7,239 nt of DNA, taken from the NCBI GenBank assembly GCA_937923365.1, contig CALAIJ010000237.1:1-7239 (forward strand), given 5' to 3'. This document shows positions 6,658-7,239 of this stretch, piece after piece (the first letter of the stretch is position 1; each line of letters starts with the position of its first letter). The notes under the pieces were generated by a model. It saw only the letters and a program-made list of their open reading frames with translations. It was not told the DNA's origin and searched no databases. The position numbers and the translations under genes were made by a program. This stretch comes from an uncultured Sulfitobacter sp. (GTDB lineage: Bacteria; Pseudomonadota; Alphaproteobacteria; Rhodobacterales; Rhodobacteraceae).

Positions 6658-6706
6658 CCGGAGCACGTAGGAGCACGCCATGTTGAGCATCGCATGTCTT
6701 GATATT

Positions 6707-6818
6707 GAAGGCGACCACGTGTAAATTATTGTTAACCATAGGAAAATCCGGTTTCTGGCATTTGGTGGACAGAAACAGACTGCTCGCCTGCTTGCGGCCC
6801 TAGCCGGATATCGCCGTA
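6707..6818 (+). repeat. 112-bp diverged direct repeat, copy 2
   Basis: This is the partner of 5711-5822, in the same orientation 996 bases away. On the + strand it reads KATTCKLLLTIGKSG, then FWHLVDRNRLLACLRP, then a TAG. Copy 1 has its stop earlier (TAA at 5763-5765) and runs on where this one stops. On the - strand an ATG (6737-6739) lies exactly opposite the lipoprotein start and begins MVNNNLHVVAF, against MLKNSLLVVAL in the gene. The copy begins about 50 bases after the peroxiredoxin-like gene and ends about 12 bases before the integrase fragment. Confidence 0.7.
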
Positions 6819-6829
6819 GGCCACCCCAT

Positions 6830-7087
6830 ATGGACCGCACACGGCAAACCCATCGCTCGAGTGACCGCCACCGCTGGGTCAACGACGTGATGATAGAGGC
6901 CGGAATCATCGGACCACAGGCCACCGCCAAAGGTTTACGTCATGGCTATGGCATTCATGCGGTACGCTCTGGTGTGCAGCTACATATGCTGCAAAAGTGG
7001 ATGGGCCACGCGAATATGGCGACTACCGCTATCTACGCAAACGCTATCGGAACAGAAGAGTTGAACATAGCGGACAGGATGTGGTGA
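6830..7087 (+). pseudogene. Truncated tyrosine recombinase/integrase, C-terminal catalytic part only
   Basis: The ATG at 6830 opens an 85-codon frame ending at the TGA at 7085-7087. The residues match the C-terminal catalytic core of phage-type integrases: KGLRHGYG (34-41, with the second catalytic Arg at 37), LQKWMGHAN (54-62, catalytic His60) and TTAIYANA (65-72, nucleophile Tyr69), then EELNIADRMW, a tail I know from alphaproteobacterial integrases. Full-length relatives have about 300-400 residues. The N-terminal DNA-binding domains, the first catalytic Arg and the conserved Lys are missing, so strand exchange is not expected. Recognisable homology starts at about residue 4, right after repeat copy 2. 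The frame is open upstream to 6725, but that part looks unrelated to integrases. The position 108 bp from the tRNA-Cys 3' end fits an integrase that once targeted that tRNA. A small expressed fragment cannot be excluded. Confidence 0.85.
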
Positions 7088-7195
7088 ACATTCTAGCCCA
7101 TAGCAGCACATTCAAACCCTTGTGATTGAAGGGACTAAAAAGAGACTAAGGCCCCGAAGAGTTCCCAAAATTTCTGCCAAGTGTTTGATTTTGTT

Positions 7196-7239
7196 TGGAG
7201 GCGAGTACCGGAATCGAACCGGTGTACACGGATTTGCAA
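7196..7239 (-). tRNA. tRNA-Cys (GCA), 3' part, cut by the window edge
   Basis: Read on the - strand from 7239, the sequence gives the loop TTGCAAA with anticodon GCA, the 3' side of the anticodon stem (TCCG), a short variable region and a T-arm ACCGG-TTCGATT-CCGGT with five base pairs and a seven-base loop. It then has ACTCGCC as the 3' side of the acceptor stem, discriminator U and an encoded CCA (7198 to 7196). Anticodon GCA with discriminator U is diagnostic for tRNA-Cys. The 5' half, with the expected GGCGAGT acceptor strand and the D-arm, lies outside the window. Confidence 0.92.

Noticed and set aside
7117..7133. Small hairpin CCCTT/AAGGG after the integrase fragment as a terminator
   Set aside because: The stem has only 5 bp and an A-rich rather than T-rich 3' flank, too weak to call.
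7196..7239. A second copy of the tRNA-Cys 3' end elsewhere in the window (att site)
   Set aside because: I looked for repeats of the CCA end and T-arm sequence on both strands and found none; matches such as GGCGAG at 5027 are too short.

Overview
The window looks like a piece of an alphaproteobacterial genome, most likely the Roseobacter group of Rhodobacterales. This rests on three things seen here: a giant RTX calcium-binding protein ending in a Hint_2-type domain, a peroxiredoxin-like protein with an HCPRC motif, and an integrase fragment of the KGLRHG / TTAIYANA type. All three resemble proteins I know from that group. No database search was possible, so the taxonomy is inference.

Region by region: (1) 1-4641, + strand, is one open frame that enters from the left edge. 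It encodes the last 1546 residues of a very large acidic secreted RTX protein. GGxGxDxLx nonapeptide blocks alternate with non-RTX spacer modules, and a Hint domain closes the C-terminus. Four spacer modules are clearly related to each other, and a unit of about 143 codons recurs 966 nt later. (2) 4642-5095 holds no convincing gene, only a perfect 10-bp stem-loop near its right end. (3) 5096-5743, - strand, encodes an unrecognised 215-aa lipoprotein. (4) 5744-6138 is the intergenic region between divergent genes. It holds a 21-bp near-palindrome, a possible 41-codon secreted peptide and a candidate promoter. (5) 6139-6657, + strand, encodes a 172-aa peroxiredoxin/thioredoxin-fold protein. (6) 6707-6818 is a diverged direct repeat of 5711-5822. 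(7) 6830-7087, + strand, is the C-terminal catalytic remnant of a tyrosine recombinase. (8) From 7196 to the right edge, - strand, lies the 3' part of a tRNA-Cys(GCA) gene.

The right-hand half reads as the decayed edge of a genomic island at tRNA-Cys: a truncated integrase 108 bp from the tRNA 3' end, a degenerate 112-bp repeat that stops just before the surviving integrase homology, and small unrelated genes without operon structure. The RTX gene is a large exoprotein gene. It would need a type I secretion system, which is not encoded here. The most unusual observations are the 112-bp repeat, whose two copies resemble each other best when translated on the + strand although each carries a stop, and the repeated spacer module in the RTX protein.
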